Notes: generated by a model not told the origin, from the sequence alone. A stretch of 64,000 nucleotides of DNA from JAUIIK01 sp963709995 (GCA_963709995.1 CAVPYN010000011.1:62001-126000); one strand, 5' to 3'; shown: positions 33,301 to 42,148, counted from the stretch's first letter. Numbers and translations are program-made.

Positions 33301-34621
33301 GTGGATCAACGTCACCAACCAGGGCAACACATCGGTTGGGCCGCTTGCCACCAACCGGGTCAAGGTCGATCTCAACGTTCCCGGCGACGCGCCCATCGGC
33401 ATCTACGAAGCTTCACTGCTGATCAGCGATGGCTTCCACGACACCATCGTTCCAGTCGTTATCAACGTTGCCAGCGACGACCTGAACGTTACTGCCGGAC
33501 AGGAGATGTACCAGGACTTTGATAGCCTGTCCTATTACAACAATGAATGGATCTATGGAGCGCAATCCTGGCGCTGGCGGCAGGAGTCCGGCGACTGGCG
33601 CTTCTTCTACACCGACCTGCCGGAATCACCGGGCCTCTTCGAGTCGAAGATGCCGGACGGCACCTACTACTACCTGGCGGACGCGACCTGGGATTCGACA
33701 CTATCCGACGTGGATATCCACTTCTTCAGCCCGTTCCTGGATGACTTCAGCGAGCTTGAACCAGAGTACTTCGGTCCATACACGCTGGAGATCGCGTCAT
33801 CGAGCAATAATGCCTACGTCGGCAACGGCACCTACCGGCTTGACACAACAAGCGGCGCAAACCGTGAGGTGATCGCGACGCCGTACGTTCCGGGCCTGAA
33901 CGCCATAGCCCTGCACAATACCAACTTCGCTGGAACCCAGCCTGCCGAGGCGTTGGAGTTGCGCACTGGCGTCCTCGGTGTTTCGACGGCGCCGATGGAG
34001 GTGACAGCCGCGGCCGGCTCCGCCAAGTCCTTCCAGCAGTCAGTGATGTCATCTATCTCACTCTCCGGGATGGTGATCCAGGGTTTCGGGTTGAGCAAGC
34101 CGGAGATTCAGAGTGGAGTTCCGATCCAGCAGGACGACCCGAACGATCCGTCCACCTCCAGCTACACCCAGGCGCTAACGCTCCAGCAAGCGGGCCTCCT
34201 GGATATCCAGGTGTCGGGAGGCGAGAACGATGACATCGACCTCTACCTGATCAAGGACTTCAACGCCGACGGCGAATTCGACTTCGCCACCGAGCAGGTA
34301 GCTGCTTCCACGACCTCAACCGCACAGGAAAGCATCACGATCCAGTTGCCGGAAGACGGCGACTATCTGATCGCTGTCCACGGTTGGGCCGTGCCGCCGG
34401 ACGGCTCGGTGTTCGATATCGGGGTCCTGGCGGTCCAGGGCGACGGCATCAGCACCAGCGGAGCGCCGGATGGATCGATCAGCCCCTATCGGGCCTACGA
34501 CTTCGATGTACAGTTCGACACCGAGGGGCTCGAGCCAGGCGAGTACACCGGACTGGTGACGCTCGGCCCGCCCGAGGGACCAAGCGCAGTGCTCGTCTTC
34601 GCGAACGTGACGGTCGAGTAA
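30371..34621 (+). CDS. Large secreted subtilisin-like serine protease (S8) with calcium-binding loops
   Basis: 1416 residues. Signal segment 'IVAVLAVLAAVSIVAVNLAY', then a propeptide-like part to about residue 170. Catalytic Asp in 'VNVMANDSGIDFTNPDL' (about 212), His in 'GGDHGQLVASAIAAQG' (about 458) and Ser in 'WGGTSRSAPVVAGNAAL' (about 683). Asn of the oxyanion hole probably in 'IINNSWGSS'. The Asp-His gap of about 245 residues is very long and holds 'VDLDFDNDFSDEK', an EF-hand-like loop. A second loop, 'DVDGDGQLWTDGNGDGVIDD', lies in the C-terminal half, and a third is 'IKDFNADGEFDF'. The C-terminus has beta-rich PPC/fibronectin-like repeats. GTG start; the ATG in another frame nearby is not used. 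Exported, probably cell-surface or released. Confidence 0.9.
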   Translation: MTSWRKSRSTRIVAVLAVLAAVSIVAVNLAYVASPRVSVAQTRDTTIMTGSQDASARLHPLLREKAVTAPNSSVAVHAYILEGTDVSRYMPDALRRGWVSPDGITISSGTVRARNLTKLASVDGVLSIEPMTGAFAPASAPDSELQVAPEPDAALRANMTTQIQSGERNNIPNSGGGDASPTGWYDVLNTHHSTEAWDMGYTGAGVNVMANDSGIDFTNPDLIGTWAMVEDPASPYYGWPMQFDAFSMYLLARDVILGEANIASGAGAYADTSTIVTGSSADYQPLDSDSAYTYTLTGTSQSGEYHIGTHPDTSLRPWYFIATGQEQPDDDEGQRPAILVVDEATAGVYDTVYVDLDFDNDFSDEKAMTKSDPISGADWWGAYDPDTGAYDAEPDGYYDISGGLIYWVSDGVNPVPAFDWWWGYGIAGNGVHDAGEPGSGNMVLFTILDYARSPGGDHGQLVASAIAAQGVIDGDSMERTLAEPGSLDWQTGGVRPDYKPASAGGMVQAAGRDARLLSAGDFYSFGAYDAFVLAAVGYDGIPGTGDDVQIINNSWGSSTSHNDGWDQSSRVIDALTRPVNPTMLVIFSVGNGSPGFGTVAGPAPPSGLSVGASTSQGSTGWDDATGADQITYGDVASFSGRGPGSRGDAGVQVVGSGSRASGNVPVNEAMSGWHAWTTWGGTSRSAPVVAGNAALVYQAFLETYGFWPNYEMAKMILMSGATDLHTDPLLQGAGSVNAANSVGIASGQSGFLTFPYEWNPGDYQGNNWPGFTNIVYPGGSYEEWFQISNPTNSTVHVSISDQWMQKIGTHEFDWTSSSIDVEPITLADAPVDTEYTWDVPHYLWNVTDLVPDDADMVVMRFNYPWAEFDPGNSYQTDEVNSWYLTSYDWKDVDGDGQLWTDGNGDGVIDDGEIDGGEYMRFEYSNQRATTHYITVGDPLNRIHDGLFLGLQHSQARADIPVTNFTIGLDFYKRVDMPWINVTNQGNTSVGPLATNRVKVDLNVPGDAPIGIYEASLLISDGFHDTIVPVVINVASDDLNVTAGQEMYQDFDSLSYYNNEWIYGAQSWRWRQESGDWRFFYTDLPESPGLFESKMPDGTYYYLADATWDSTLSDVDIHFFSPFLDDFSELEPEYFGPYTLEIASSSNNAYVGNGTYRLDTTSGANREVIATPYVPGLNAIALHNTNFAGTQPAEALELRTGVLGVSTAPMEVTAAAGSAKSFQQSVMSSISLSGMVIQGFGLSKPEIQSGVPIQQDDPNDPSTSSYTQALTLQQAGLLDIQVSGGENDDIDLYLIKDFNADGEFDFATEQVAASTTSTAQESITIQLPEDGDYLIAVHGWAVPPDGSVFDIGVLAVQGDGISTSGAPDGSISPYRAYDFDVQFDTEGLEPGEYTGLVTLGPPEGPSAVLVFANVTVE

Positions 34622-34650
34622 CCCGGACGCGCATTCGCCAGGTATCGAAA

Positions 34651-34676
34651 CGGGACGCCCTCCGGAGGGCGTCCCG
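34651..34676 (+). terminator. Intrinsic terminator after the subtilase gene
   Basis: A perfect 26-base palindrome: CGGGACGCCCTCC / GGAGGGCGTCCCG (34651-34676), followed by TTTCTCGTTT. It begins 30 bases after the stop codon. Confidence 0.8.
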
Positions 34677-34800
34677 TTTCTCGTTTCGGATACCCCCTTC
34701 AAGCGTTGCCATGTCGACTGCAACTGCCTTACTACAGCATGGCAGCAATAGAAGAGGAACAATCGAACAAGCGGCTCCAGGGCCTGTCTTCCTCAGCTCC

Positions 34801-35460
34801 ATGGCCAATTACTCGAAAACATCGTCAGTGAAGACGGAGATCTTCCAGACGCTCTTTAGAATCGGTAGCATGTATGCAATTGGGGTCGGCGTTGTCCTCG
34901 TGACCTTTCCGGTGTGGACGGTCGAGCTCGGGAACGTGATCAAGCCATTTCTCGTCGTCCCGGCCATCGTCGTCGTTCCATTCGCACTGTTGGGATCGGT
35001 CGTCTTTGCTCTCGGAGTCCTTGGCCTGGGCATCTGGCAACGAAGCATCCTGGCGCCGGTTCCCTTCCTCCTGAACGGGCTCGCCATTGCTGCCTTCTGG
35101 TTCATCCCGTTCGATGAGCTCTTCTATCGAGCAGAATTCGAACTCCTCTATGACGATCGCAAGACGATCGTTGAAGACATCGAAGCAGAGGAACGCCTAC
35201 CCAACGTCGAGCACACCGACAGCCTGATTCACATCGAGGGCAGGGGAAGACTGCTCTCACGTGGCGGTGGCGATGTGATGTTCGGACAACGGGACGGTGA
35301 AACGGACGTCTTCTTTTTCACCTACCGCGGCATTCTCGACAACTACGAAGGCTTCATGTACCGGTCGGACGATATCGAACCGACCAGGTGTTTCAGGGGA
35401 GAAATTGCGCTAGCGATGGTGAAGATGCGCGATCACTGGTACTGGATGAGCTGCACATGA
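34801..35460 (+). CDS. Membrane protein of unknown function
   Basis: 219 residues from ATG 34801. Three hydrophobic segments in the first 100 residues ('MYAIGVGVVLVTFPVWTV', 'FLVVPAIVVVPFALLGSVVF', 'FLLNGLAIAAFWFIPFDEL') followed by a soluble, acidic half ('RKTIVEDIEAEERLP', 'GGGDVMFGQRDGETDVFFFT') ending 'MRDHWYWMSCT'. No family recognised. No strong ribosome site; a longer frame upstream runs through the terminator and is not believable. The last codons overlap nothing and the methyltransferase gene converges from the other strand. Confidence 0.6.
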   Translation: MANYSKTSSVKTEIFQTLFRIGSMYAIGVGVVLVTFPVWTVELGNVIKPFLVVPAIVVVPFALLGSVVFALGVLGLGIWQRSILAPVPFLLNGLAIAAFWFIPFDELFYRAEFELLYDDRKTIVEDIEAEERLPNVEHTDSLIHIEGRGRLLSRGGGDVMFGQRDGETDVFFFTYRGILDNYEGFMYRSDDIEPTRCFRGEIALAMVKMRDHWYWMSCT

Positions 35461-35518
35461 TGAACCGGCCGATTGTCGGGCGGCGAGTGACAAGAGATCA
35501 TATCCCGGGTAGAAATGA

Positions 35519-36208
35519 CTATTCCCTCCGGCGGGTCACAAAAACGTACTCCCGGCTGTCGTCGGTGAACGGTTCGCGGGAGAACCCGCCGTAGAGCGCT
35601 TCGATCTCGAGACCAGCGACATCGATCAGGCCGAGCCACTCGTTCTTCGTCGCCCACCAGAGCGAACTCGTTGAGCCGTCTTCGAGCATGATGTCAACCC
35701 AATTGTCTCCCACGGCAAAGCGACTCGTATGCGGGACTGGCTCCGAGTGGAGTACGCCATCGAGGTTCGAGGCGAACTGGTGGTCAAAGGCAAATGCGTT
35801 CCAGGCGAAGCGTCCTCCCGGTCGTAATGCACTATAGACACGCTCGAAGGTGTGGCGGCGATCATCCCAGGTCGGCAGGTGCAGAAGCGAGCGAAACGGG
35901 CAATAGATCAAACCCGCTGGTTCATCGAGACGGAGGTCGCGAATATCTCCCTCACGTAGATCGGGCGCGACGCCGGACTGTGCCGCGGCAACACGTGCCT
36001 GGTCGAGCATTGCAGGAGATGAATCGATGCCGATCACCGGCCCATCGATTGCCCGGGCAACCGGGATCGCTACCCGGCCGTTACCAACTGCAAGTTCGAC
36101 GACGAGTCCAACGGCCTCCCGTGCGAGGTCGACATAGAACGGAATGTCAGCTCCAATTCCGGCTGTCCACTCTTGATAGCGGGTCGCGAATGCCTCGTCC
36201 CACGTCAT
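35519..36208 (-). CDS. Class I SAM-dependent methyltransferase
   Basis: 229-residue Rossmann methyltransferase. Motif I 'VVELAVGNGRVAIPVARA' (Glu in place of the usual Asp, 'GNGR' loop), acidic residue of motif II in 'VIGIDSSPAMLDQARV', motif III 'LREGDIRDLRLDEPAGLIYC' and motif IV/V region 'RVYSALRPGGRFAWNAFAF'. A late beta-strand pair ('DNWVDIMLEDGSTSSLWW') is typical of small-molecule methyltransferases. Substrate unknown. Stands alone, convergent with the membrane protein gene. Confidence 0.85.
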   Translation of the reverse strand: MTWDEAFATRYQEWTAGIGADIPFYVDLAREAVGLVVELAVGNGRVAIPVARAIDGPVIGIDSSPAMLDQARVAAAQSGVAPDLREGDIRDLRLDEPAGLIYCPFRSLLHLPTWDDRRHTFERVYSALRPGGRFAWNAFAFDHQFASNLDGVLHSEPVPHTSRFAVGDNWVDIMLEDGSTSSLWWATKNEWLGLIDVAGLEIEALYGGFSREPFTDDSREYVFVTRRRE

Positions 36209-36727
36209 CGCTGAATGCTCCTCTCCTTCATCAGAGAACTGAATGAAGACCTTGAAGTGGGGGCTGGAGCAAATCAGGAGTGGAAATAGAAACGACCCCG
36301 ACGGGCCGGGCGGGGTTCGACGCGGGGCAGGTGAACCGATGCTCCAACGCGGAGATCCGAAGATATCCGACGGAAGTCACTTGTCCACAACCTGACGAGC
36401 ATTTCCACTCGCCGACAGTCCGGTTTGGACACCTGTCTGCTGGCCCGATCACTAAGGGGGCGATCGTTTGGAGTAGCCAGAAGCCGGTTATCTGCCTCGG
36501 TCCGCCTCCTCCACCAGACTCCTATAGTCCGGTCTCAGTGCGTCGATCCGTCAACTCATCGGGATCGTATGTACATACTAACCGTACAGTGCCTGGCTGT
36601 CAAGTCCTTTTCAGATCAATTCCGAAAATTGGCCTAACGTTCCGTTAGGAATAGGCATATAGGTCGGTGCTGCTGCCTGCCTGGCCGGGCTATGATGCGC
36701 CATCGATGACTTCGCTTGAAAGGACGC
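36209..36727. other. Intergenic stretch with a candidate structured element
   Basis: About 520 bases between divergent genes. Besides promoters it holds the 10-base inverted repeat at 36278-36411 (listed separately) and a small palindrome CCTAACGTTCCGTTAGG near 36631-36647. ORFs across it are short and lack coding bias. Confidence 0.45.
36278..36411. repeat. 134-base element closed by a 10-bp inverted repeat
   Basis: GAGTGGAAAT (36278-36287) is exactly complementary to ATTTCCACTC (36402-36411). Inside, ACCCCG/CGGGGT and CTCC/GGAG can form smaller hairpins, so the whole could fold as a multi-branched RNA or be a small inverted-repeat insertion. No match to a tRNA or a riboswitch I know. Confidence 0.4.
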
Positions 36728-38578
36728 ATGATGACCGGCAACGATCACTGGAGCAATGAACCCGGACGCTGGAAAGCAACCCTGACCCCGGAGGCGTGGG
36801 CGACGATCCCGCGCATCCAGGCTCCATCGCTCTCGCCGGATGGAACCAAGGTCGCTTACATTCGCGGCTACGATGGCCGCAACGATGTCTGGGTGGTCGA
36901 TGTGGCCGGCGGCATGCCGATCCAGCTCACTGACGCCGTTACCCCCCAGGGACCTGACCCAAGCCAGCGTCAGGCGTTCCCGCTTGCCTGGACTCCGGAC
37001 AGCCAGCACATCATCTTTGCGTCAACTAATGAGGGCAAGCTCTACAGCGTGCCGGCCGCTGGCGGCCATTCAACACAACTTGAAGAGGCCGCCGGCAACC
37101 ACCACTCCCCAGCGATCTCTCCAGATGGCGCGAGAGTAGCCTTCGTCGCCGAACGTGGCGAGGACGTCGATATCTTCGTCTCCTCGGCAAACGGCATGCT
37201 CCTGCGTCAGATGAGCAGCCGTACCGACGACGGCTTCGTCGCTAACCCACGCTGGTCCCCGGGCGGCAGCAAACTCATGTGGACTCGCTGGCCCCATTAC
37301 GACATGCCCTGGGATGAAACGTCGATCGTCGTCTCCGACGCAACGCAGGACGCAGCGGTCGAGATTGCCGGTGGCGAGCGGGTGTCCAACAACTGGCCCC
37401 AGTGGTCTCCGGATGGCGAGTGGATCGCGTTCACCTCGGATCGCGGCCGGGACCATCCTAATCTCTGGCGAATGAAACCCGATGGTTCTTCCGCTGAAGC
37501 GCTCCTGACCGAAAACCACGATCACCATCGCCCTGTCTGGGCGCCCGATGGCAAGAAGATCGCCTACGTGCGGAGCGCAGGCTGCGAACATCAGATCTGG
37601 GTCTGGGAGAATGGCAAGGCCCGGCAGCTGACGAGCGAAGCTGGAGTTCACAGCGACCTCGCATGGATCGACGACCATCAGATCGTTTGTGTCTTCGAAT
37701 CGCCTCTACTACCTGCGGACCTCTGGGTTATCTCGCTCGACGGCGAGCGCCGCCAACTTACCCAGAGTGCAACCGGCGCCGTCATAGGCGGCGACCTGAA
37801 GCTCCCGGAGGTGATCTCCTGGGAAGCGTCGGACGGGTTGAAGGTTTCGGGGATGCTTTTTGAACCGGAGGAGATCCGCCCCGGGAAACACCCGCTGATG
37901 GTCCATATCCACGGCGGCCCGGTCGGTGCGGCATCGAAAAACTGGCAGCCCTGGATTCAACAGCTGGTCCAGCAGGGCTACCTCGTGCTGGTCCCGAACT
38001 ACCGCGGCTCTAAGGGTTACGGCCGCAGCTTCATGGAGGCGCTCTACGGCGACTGGGGCGGCGGCGATCTCGACGACAACGTCACCGGCGCGAAGGCAGT
38101 CATCGCCCGTGGCGCGGTCGATCCCGGGCGGGTCGTCGCGACCGGCGGTTCAGCTGGCGGCTACAGCACATTGATCTGCATGACCAAAGCGCCCAACTTC
38201 TTCAAGGCCGGCATCGCCCGCTTCGGCATCAGCAATCTCAAGACATTCCACGAGAAGACCTGGATCTTCGAGCGCTACTACCTCGCCAAGCTGATGGGCG
38301 GCACCGGCGGCGAACGCTCCGAGCTCTACGACGACCGCTCGGCGATCAACTTCGTCGACGACGTGCGTGGACCGATGCTGATCCTCCAGGGCGATATTGA
38401 CATCGTCTGTCACCGCTCCGAGATGGACAACATGGTCGCGGCGCTGGAGAACGCCGGGAAGGATGTCGAGTACAAGGTCTACGAAGGCGAGGGCCACGGT
38501 TTCAAGAAGATCTCGTCGGTCGTCGACGATGCCAAGCGCAGCCAGGCTTTCCTGTTGCGGGCGGTGATGGACAGCTAG
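36728..38578 (+). CDS. S9-family prolyl oligopeptidase-like peptidase
   Basis: 616 residues. The first 370 form a beta-propeller with repeats such as 'PSLSPDGTKVAYIRGYDG', 'PAISPDGARVAFVAERGE' and 'PQWSPDGEWIAFTSDRGR'. The alpha/beta-hydrolase end starts at 'HPLMVHIHGGPVGAASKNW'. Nucleophile Ser in 'VATGGSAGGYSTLICM' (near 474), Asp in 'LILQGDIDIVCHRSEMD' (near 557), His in 'YEGEGHGFKK' (near 589). This is the acylaminoacyl-peptidase/DPP branch (GGSxGG). ATG 36728 has AAAGGACGC upstream. No signal peptide, so cytosolic. Confidence 0.9.
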   Translation: MMTGNDHWSNEPGRWKATLTPEAWATIPRIQAPSLSPDGTKVAYIRGYDGRNDVWVVDVAGGMPIQLTDAVTPQGPDPSQRQAFPLAWTPDSQHIIFASTNEGKLYSVPAAGGHSTQLEEAAGNHHSPAISPDGARVAFVAERGEDVDIFVSSANGMLLRQMSSRTDDGFVANPRWSPGGSKLMWTRWPHYDMPWDETSIVVSDATQDAAVEIAGGERVSNNWPQWSPDGEWIAFTSDRGRDHPNLWRMKPDGSSAEALLTENHDHHRPVWAPDGKKIAYVRSAGCEHQIWVWENGKARQLTSEAGVHSDLAWIDDHQIVCVFESPLLPADLWVISLDGERRQLTQSATGAVIGGDLKLPEVISWEASDGLKVSGMLFEPEEIRPGKHPLMVHIHGGPVGAASKNWQPWIQQLVQQGYLVLVPNYRGSKGYGRSFMEALYGDWGGGDLDDNVTGAKAVIARGAVDPGRVVATGGSAGGYSTLICMTKAPNFFKAGIARFGISNLKTFHEKTWIFERYYLAKLMGGTGGERSELYDDRSAINFVDDVRGPMLILQGDIDIVCHRSEMDNMVAALENAGKDVEYKVYEGEGHGFKKISSVVDDAKRSQAFLLRAVMDS

Positions 38579-38580
38579 GA

Positions 38581-38616
38581 AGCGGGGAGGCGGGAGTCAG
38601 GGAGTCGGGAGGCGTC
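38581..38616 (+). repeat. Left copy of a 35-base inverted repeat
   Basis: G-rich unit built from GGGAGTC and GGGAGGC pieces, directly after the S9 peptidase stop. It matches the reverse complement of 38906-38940 with one substitution and one single-base indel. The pair encloses 290 bases without a gene. Confidence 0.7.
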
Positions 38617-38905
38617 ACAGGGCACGGGAAGGTTGGGCATAGGCAAAGCCGGGTCGCTATGGTCTCGGCGGAACCAGTATCGCGCCAAATTGGCATCCCG
38701 ACCGAAGGCTTTGCGAAGTGGAGGGATCTTGCAGACGTGCCATGATGGGACGGGAAATCTAGTACCAAACGGCAACTTCTGATCCGTCCTGTCACTCGAC
38801 CATTCGCAGATCTCTCTCCGAAGACTCCGCTCGGGATGTCAATTCTGATGCTTTTTTGTGCGTCTGGGAGACCGCCTATTACCCGCCAAATCTCCGCTCC
38901 CCACC
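38617..38905. other. Gene-free stretch between the inverted repeats
   Basis: No ORF with coding bias. Near 38808-38860 is a block with the pattern CCGAAGACTCCGCTCGGGATG followed by a T6 run, shown here in parts (CCGAAGACTCCG, CTCGGGATGTC). It resembles the 'CTTCG-ACTCCGCTCAG-ATGAC' intergenic repeats scattered in many bacterial genomes. That resemblance is from memory and needs a search. Confidence 0.4.
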
Positions 38906-38940
38906 CACGCCTCCCGACTCCCAGACTCCCGCCTCCCGCT
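38906..38940 (-). repeat. Right copy of a 35-base inverted repeat
   Basis: Reverse-complement partner of 38581-38616. It lies about 95 bases ahead of the start codon of the first LuxR-type regulator, whose promoter-like TTGACA is at 38965-38970. Confidence 0.7.
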
Positions 38941-39035
38941 CTCTTCTCGACGACTCCCGGCGATTTGACAAGCGCTCCCGTCTCCGGGGAAAATCGAACC
39001 GTCGGACAGGATATTCTCGAAACAGGCGATCGCGT

Positions 39036-41990
39036 ATGGCGTTCAGTCCATCCACCAGTAAATCCGCCATGTTCGGACGCGACGGCGAGAAACAGCGCCT
39101 TCGGGGCGCTCTAACCTCCGTTGTGCAAGGTCATGGAGGGCTCGTCCTCATCAATGGCGAGGCCGGTATCGGGAAGACGACACTCGCGCGCGATCTCGCC
39201 AGGACCGCAACCGGCCGGGACGCCCTGGTTCTCACTGGCCACTGCTACGACCTCACAACCACTCCGCCCTACGGCCCGTGGCTTGAGATCATTCGGAAAA
39301 GCCCTCATGTCGAGGGGTTGCCGTCACTGAGCGAGATCATCGCTGGAGACGGCGACTACGACGATGCCAGTCCCGGTCGCGGCGACGAGCTCTTCAACTG
39401 GGGACGGGACCTGTTCGGGAAACTATCCTCTAACCGGCCGCTCGTGCTCATCCTGGAAGACATCCACTGGGCCGACCGCGCCAGCCTCGATTTCCTGCGC
39501 TTCCTAAGCCGCGCTCTTTCTGACTTGTCGATCTTGCTCGTTGCCACCTACCGCGCCGACGAGATCGTGCCGGGCCATCCGCTCTATATCCTGCTGCCTT
39601 CGATCATCCGCGAGTCAGAACCGGAGCGCATCGATCTCCAGCCGCTCAATGAGAAGGCCGTATGCGACTGGGTTAGCCGCTACTATTCCCTATCTCCGCC
39701 CGCCGAACGACGCCTCGTGGAATATCTCCAACGTCACGCCGAGGGCAACCCGTTCTTCGCCAGTGAGATCCTCCGCGAGTTGGAAGCCAACGCTGTCCTG
39801 CGCGAGGTGGATGATGGCTGGCAACTCGATGAGCTCGTCGATGTCGGCGTCCCTGCCCTCTTGCGCCAGATGCTCGAAACCCGTATCGGAAGGCTATCAA
39901 CGGACGCGCGAGAAGCGCTTGGCCTGGCCTCGATCATCGGCCAGGAGGTCGCCATCGCGCTCTGGCAACGGCTCGGTTCGCTTTCGAACGCCCAGGCGCT
40001 CGAAGTTGATAACCAGGCATCGAAGCTAGCGCTCATCGACCTCTCCAACGACGGACGGCAGTTTTCCTTCTGCCACGCCCTGATCCGCGAGGCACTCTAC
40101 GAGGAGATCCTGCCGCCGCGCCGCCGCATCATCCACCGGCAGATCGCCGAAGCGTTGATCGAAACCACTGATCCGGATCCCGACGCCGTCGCCCACCACC
40201 TTCAGCAGGCCGACGACCCCCGTGCCGCCGAATGGCTCATCAAGGCAGGCGATCGCGCCTATTACCAGGCCTATTCCCTCAAGACCGCAATAACTCGCTA
40301 CGAAGCTGCGTTGGAGGCACTGCCAACTGACGCGCTAGAGAATCGAGGCTGGCTGCTAGTTCAGATCGCACAGACCATCCGCTATCTGGATCCACGGGCC
40401 GGAGTCCGATTCGCGGATGAAGCTGTGCAGATCTCAGCGCGGATTGAGGATGGCCCGCTCCGTGCCGTGGCTCTCCGAAATCGCGGAATCTGCCGTGTTT
40501 ATGCCGGCGAGAATGTGCTCGACGATCTCATCTGTGGGTATGACTTGATCGACGAACTCGCGGAACACGAAGTGCGCGTTCTAGAGGATAGACGCCAGGG
40601 CAGACGAATCGATACCGCGCTCGGCCGCCAGCAGATGGCGCTCTGGTATGCCACCATTGGGGACTACGACCGCGCAATAAGAGTGAATCAACGTTCATTT
40701 GCCAAGTTGGATGTGGACTCTCCAAACAGCGCAACTCACGCTGCCATCCTCCACTGGGGCGCTGGATTTACTCACGCATCGCTTGGTAGCCCCGAAAGAG
40801 CGGTAGCCGCATTCCGTCGCTCAAGGGAGGCTTTTCGAGCAACCCATCAGGACTTCCACAGCGGGACCGTCATCACCTGGGAGTTCAAGTACGCGACTTT
40901 GCCGTATTCTGCAGATAAGATCGAATCTCGGGTTTCGTTAGCAGAAGAACTGCTTTCCTTCGGCCAGAACGATCTCAGCAGAGTGACCAATGATCCCCCC
41001 GACGTATTTATTTGTCCGCTCTATCTGATCGATGGTCGGTGGGATGAGTTGGGCCGGATCGAGCAGGATTCAAGCTACCAGGCAACATCGGTGTTCTTCT
41101 TGTTCGGAGCCCTGACATCCCTAGCCGAATATCATCTGCGCATCGGATCGGTCAGCAAAGCACAACAGTACATCCAAGACTGGTTCCCACTTGGTCCCGA
41201 TGTTCCCCCGGAGGAGAGTCTACTCCGATACGCCGAAGCCCTCGATCTCCTACGCGTCGCCTCCGACTTGGAAATGGATCAAGGTAGGATCGAGGAAGCT
41301 CGCAAGTGGATCAACACCCGTCAGAAATGGCTCGACTGGAGCGGACGGGTACCCGGGCGCGCGGAACAATCGCTTCTGGAAGCTCGATACGCAATCTTGG
41401 CCGACACCAGCAAGCAGGCTAGAGATCACGCAATCGAGGCGGTCCGCCACGCAGAGAATCCCCGCCAGCCGCTGGCATTGCTTCGGGCCAACCTGATGCT
41501 CGGCAAGGTACTGACACAGCTCGGCGACTACGAGGATGCAAACACGTCACTGCAACGAGCGCTACGGCTGGCTGATTCCTGTCAGGCACCCTACGAGAGC
41601 GGCCTCGCTCAGATTGCACTCGCTGAGCTTCACATTCTCACGGGAAGCCTTGACGCAGCGAGCAAAGAGTCGAGAGAAGCGAAGAAAACCTTCACAGGAC
41701 TGCAGGCAGAACCTGCACTCCATTGCGCAGTTACCCTGCAGAATCGAATTCACAAGACAAGTGGGAAGCGGGACATCAACACAGCCGGGTTGAGCGACCG
41801 CGAAATCGAGGTACTCCAACTCGTCGCGGCCGGATTGACTGACCGGGAAATCGGAGCGCAACTCTTTATCAGCCCGCGCACCGTTGGCCAACATATGCGC
41901 TCGGTCTTCAACAAACTCGACGTGAATACTCGGACGGCCGCTGCGGTGAAAGCAACAGAATTGGATCTCCTCGAGCACAACGATGCGTAG
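39036..41990 (+). CDS. LuxR-family STAND ATPase transcriptional regulator (large, TPR-type)
   Basis: 984 residues. Walker A 'INGEAGIGKTTLARDL' (about 41-49), Walker B 'LVLILEDIHWADRASLDFL', sensor-type 'ILLVATYRADE', an AAA lid, then about 500 residues of TPR-like helical repeats. A C-terminal LuxR helix-turn-helix follows ('LSDREIEVLQLVAAGLTDRE' and 'LFISPRTVGQHMRSVFNKLD'). Such MalT-like proteins bind ATP and an inducer, then oligomerise on DNA. ATG 39036 is chosen because the conserved 'FGRDGEKQRLRGAL' follows it and upstream codons read through the inverted repeat. A possible TTGACA (38965-38970) with GAAAAT 18 bases further may be its promoter. Target unknown. Confidence 0.85.
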   Translation: MAFSPSTSKSAMFGRDGEKQRLRGALTSVVQGHGGLVLINGEAGIGKTTLARDLARTATGRDALVLTGHCYDLTTTPPYGPWLEIIRKSPHVEGLPSLSEIIAGDGDYDDASPGRGDELFNWGRDLFGKLSSNRPLVLILEDIHWADRASLDFLRFLSRALSDLSILLVATYRADEIVPGHPLYILLPSIIRESEPERIDLQPLNEKAVCDWVSRYYSLSPPAERRLVEYLQRHAEGNPFFASEILRELEANAVLREVDDGWQLDELVDVGVPALLRQMLETRIGRLSTDAREALGLASIIGQEVAIALWQRLGSLSNAQALEVDNQASKLALIDLSNDGRQFSFCHALIREALYEEILPPRRRIIHRQIAEALIETTDPDPDAVAHHLQQADDPRAAEWLIKAGDRAYYQAYSLKTAITRYEAALEALPTDALENRGWLLVQIAQTIRYLDPRAGVRFADEAVQISARIEDGPLRAVALRNRGICRVYAGENVLDDLICGYDLIDELAEHEVRVLEDRRQGRRIDTALGRQQMALWYATIGDYDRAIRVNQRSFAKLDVDSPNSATHAAILHWGAGFTHASLGSPERAVAAFRRSREAFRATHQDFHSGTVITWEFKYATLPYSADKIESRVSLAEELLSFGQNDLSRVTNDPPDVFICPLYLIDGRWDELGRIEQDSSYQATSVFFLFGALTSLAEYHLRIGSVSKAQQYIQDWFPLGPDVPPEESLLRYAEALDLLRVASDLEMDQGRIEEARKWINTRQKWLDWSGRVPGRAEQSLLEARYAILADTSKQARDHAIEAVRHAENPRQPLALLRANLMLGKVLTQLGDYEDANTSLQRALRLADSCQAPYESGLAQIALAELHILTGSLDAASKESREAKKTFTGLQAEPALHCAVTLQNRIHKTSGKRDINTAGLSDREIEVLQLVAAGLTDREIGAQLFISPRTVGQHMRSVFNKLDVNTRTAAAVKATELDLLEHNDA

Positions 41991-42148
41991 CCTTACTCAT
42001 TAGCCGATCCGGACGCTCGAATGAGTAACGCTCACGATGTCATGCTTCCGCAATCGCTTCAGAATCGAACTACAGACGAACCCGTTCCGGATCGCAGCAG
42101 GGATCTGACGTCCAGCGATCCAGTAGTACGTGCGAAGGAGAAGCAAGC

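Noticed and set aside
36295..36330. tRNA-like GGGGTTCGACGCGGGG
   Set aside because: No cloverleaf can be built around it; T-stem pairing fails.
38581..38616. CRISPR-like or tandem-repeat reading of the GGGAGTC/GGGAGGC unit
   Set aside because: Only two facing copies, no spacers and no cas genes.
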